Shown here in pieces: positions 63,689-64,000 of a stretch of 64,000 nt of DNA. The notes beneath the pieces are model-generated. The model ran no database searches. It worked only from the letters and a program-made list of their open reading frames with translations, and had not been told where the DNA came from. Source of the DNA: DATKFM01 sp046154965. Lineage in GTDB: Bacteria; Pseudomonadota; Alphaproteobacteria; Dongiales; Dongiaceae. A program made the translations under genes and the position numbers. Every line of letters starts with the position of its first letter. Position 1 is the first letter of the stretch. The DNA is taken from contig JBJXDY010000021.1 in assembly GCA_046154965.1 (NCBI GenBank), forward strand, positions 6,838 through 70,837. The letters run 5' to 3'.

Positions 63689-63862
63689 GTGAAATCGGCG
63701 GATATCTTTCTAGGCCGCGCCTCGCCGACGGCCTTACTGATCTTGGCGATCCTTTCTATCCAGCTCGGCTCTGCGATCGCGATCACGCTGCTGTTCGAGT
63801 ACATCGCTCTCAAATCGATGCCGGCAAGACACTATGGCGTCCTAGAGCGTTTCACGTATTGA
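63689..63862 (+). pseudogene. N-terminal fragment of an RhtA/EamA-like exporter
   Basis: From GTG 63689 the frame gives 57 residues: a first membrane helix TALLILAILSIQLGSAIAITLLF, close to the start of RhtA-type amino-acid exporters (I-Q-x-G-x-A-x-A motif), and then a short tail that runs into the IS element before stopping. Full proteins have ~290 residues. The gene therefore looks truncated by the insertion. Confidence 0.55.
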
Positions 63863-64000
63863 CGGAAGCGTAACCTGTGTTGGTGAAGTAGTTGGCGCAT
63901 TCGTCGGGTTCGATGTTTTGGACGAGGTGGCCGATGTGGCGCCAAGTGTCGTCGATGGTGCGCTTCTGAGCGAGCCGCATCCAGTGCTTGATCTTGGCGA
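63843..64000 (-). mobile_element. IS630-family element, right-hand part (continues past the window)
   Basis: The minus-strand transposase end and the adjoining TA at 63843-63844 place an IS630 terminus here. IS630 elements insert at TA. The exact inverted repeat cannot be set from one end; the sequence from the TA to 63855 is the likely terminal repeat. Confidence 0.65.
63852..64000 (-). CDS. IS630-type transposase, C-terminal part (5' partial)
   Basis: Translation from the right edge gives AKIKHWMRLAQKRTIDDTWR, then HIGHLVQNIEPDECANYF and TNTGYASVNT before TGA. The PDECANYF-x-N-x-GYAS ending is characteristic of IS630/ISRj1-type transposases (DDE superfamily). The catalytic DDE triad lies outside the window. 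Confidence 0.85.
   Translation of the reverse strand, partial: AKIKHWMRLAQKRTIDDTWRHIGHLVQNIEPDECANYFTNTGYASVNT

Overview
The window looks like a high-GC alphaproteobacterial chromosome segment, perhaps from Rhodospirillales or a relative (inference from gene content: suf gene order, an FnrL-type regulator, several sugar ABC cassettes, a leucine-degradation cluster and the TctCBA/Bug transporter). No rRNA, tRNA, phage or CRISPR array is visible. Most of it is densely coding metabolic DNA. The exceptions are a degraded stretch at about 13.8-16.2 kb, a repeat-rich gap at 52.9-53.6 kb, and an IS630-type element entering from the right edge.

Region by region. 1-3.4 kb: end of a suf Fe-S assembly operon (sufD partial, sufS, sufU-like, sufT, sufA-like), closed by a terminator. 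3.5-7.9 kb: a nuclease/phosphatase-fold protein, an RNase J/CPSF-like beta-CASP protein, an unrecognised small protein, an FnrL-type Fe-S regulator with a possible FNR box upstream, and a half-size Gdt1-type membrane protein. 7.9-13.8 kb: thiBPQ under a TPP riboswitch, followed 12 bp later by a Lon-related protease. 13.8-17.1 kb: inverted repeats, gene remnants, a ferritin-like gene, a gene broken by an in-frame TGA, and a choline-kinase-like gene. 17.5-27.7 kb: a sugar-type ABC transporter running into acetoin-dehydrogenase-like E1alpha/E1beta/E2 genes, divergent from an AcoR-type sigma54 activator; a candidate sigma54 promoter lies between them.

27.7-38.7 kb: a sugar-acid catabolic locus. 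It has a KDPGal aldolase, KDGal kinase, SDR dehydrogenase, an FrcA-like ATPase with an unusual 746-residue double permease, a binding protein, a FadR-type regulator, an IlvD/Edd dehydratase, an aldose epimerase and an RraA-like protein. Together these suggest a De Ley-Doudoroff route: aldose to aldonate to 2-keto-3-deoxyaldonate to its phosphate to pyruvate plus glyceraldehyde-3-phosphate. 38.7-45.0 kb: a MalK-type ATPase divergent from a binding protein, two permeases, an SMP-30 lactonase and a DUF3237 protein. 45.1-45.6 kb: a parDE toxin-antitoxin pair. 45.6-52.9 kb: a ribose-type ABC cassette with two different permeases, an ATPase shortened by an in-frame TAG and a binding protein with an apparent membrane tether, plus a LacI regulator and a KDG kinase.

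53.6-59.3 kb: a DUF1489 gene and the lower leucine pathway (HMG-CoA lyase, methylcrotonyl-CoA carboxylase alpha, methylglutaconyl-CoA hydratase, carboxylase beta). 59.5-63.6 kb: a tripartite tricarboxylate-type transporter (tctC, tctB, tctA) overlapping a threonine-dehydratase-like gene. 63.7-64 kb: an RhtA/EamA-like exporter cut short by the IS630 element.

All assignments come from reading the protein and DNA sequence. No database search was run.
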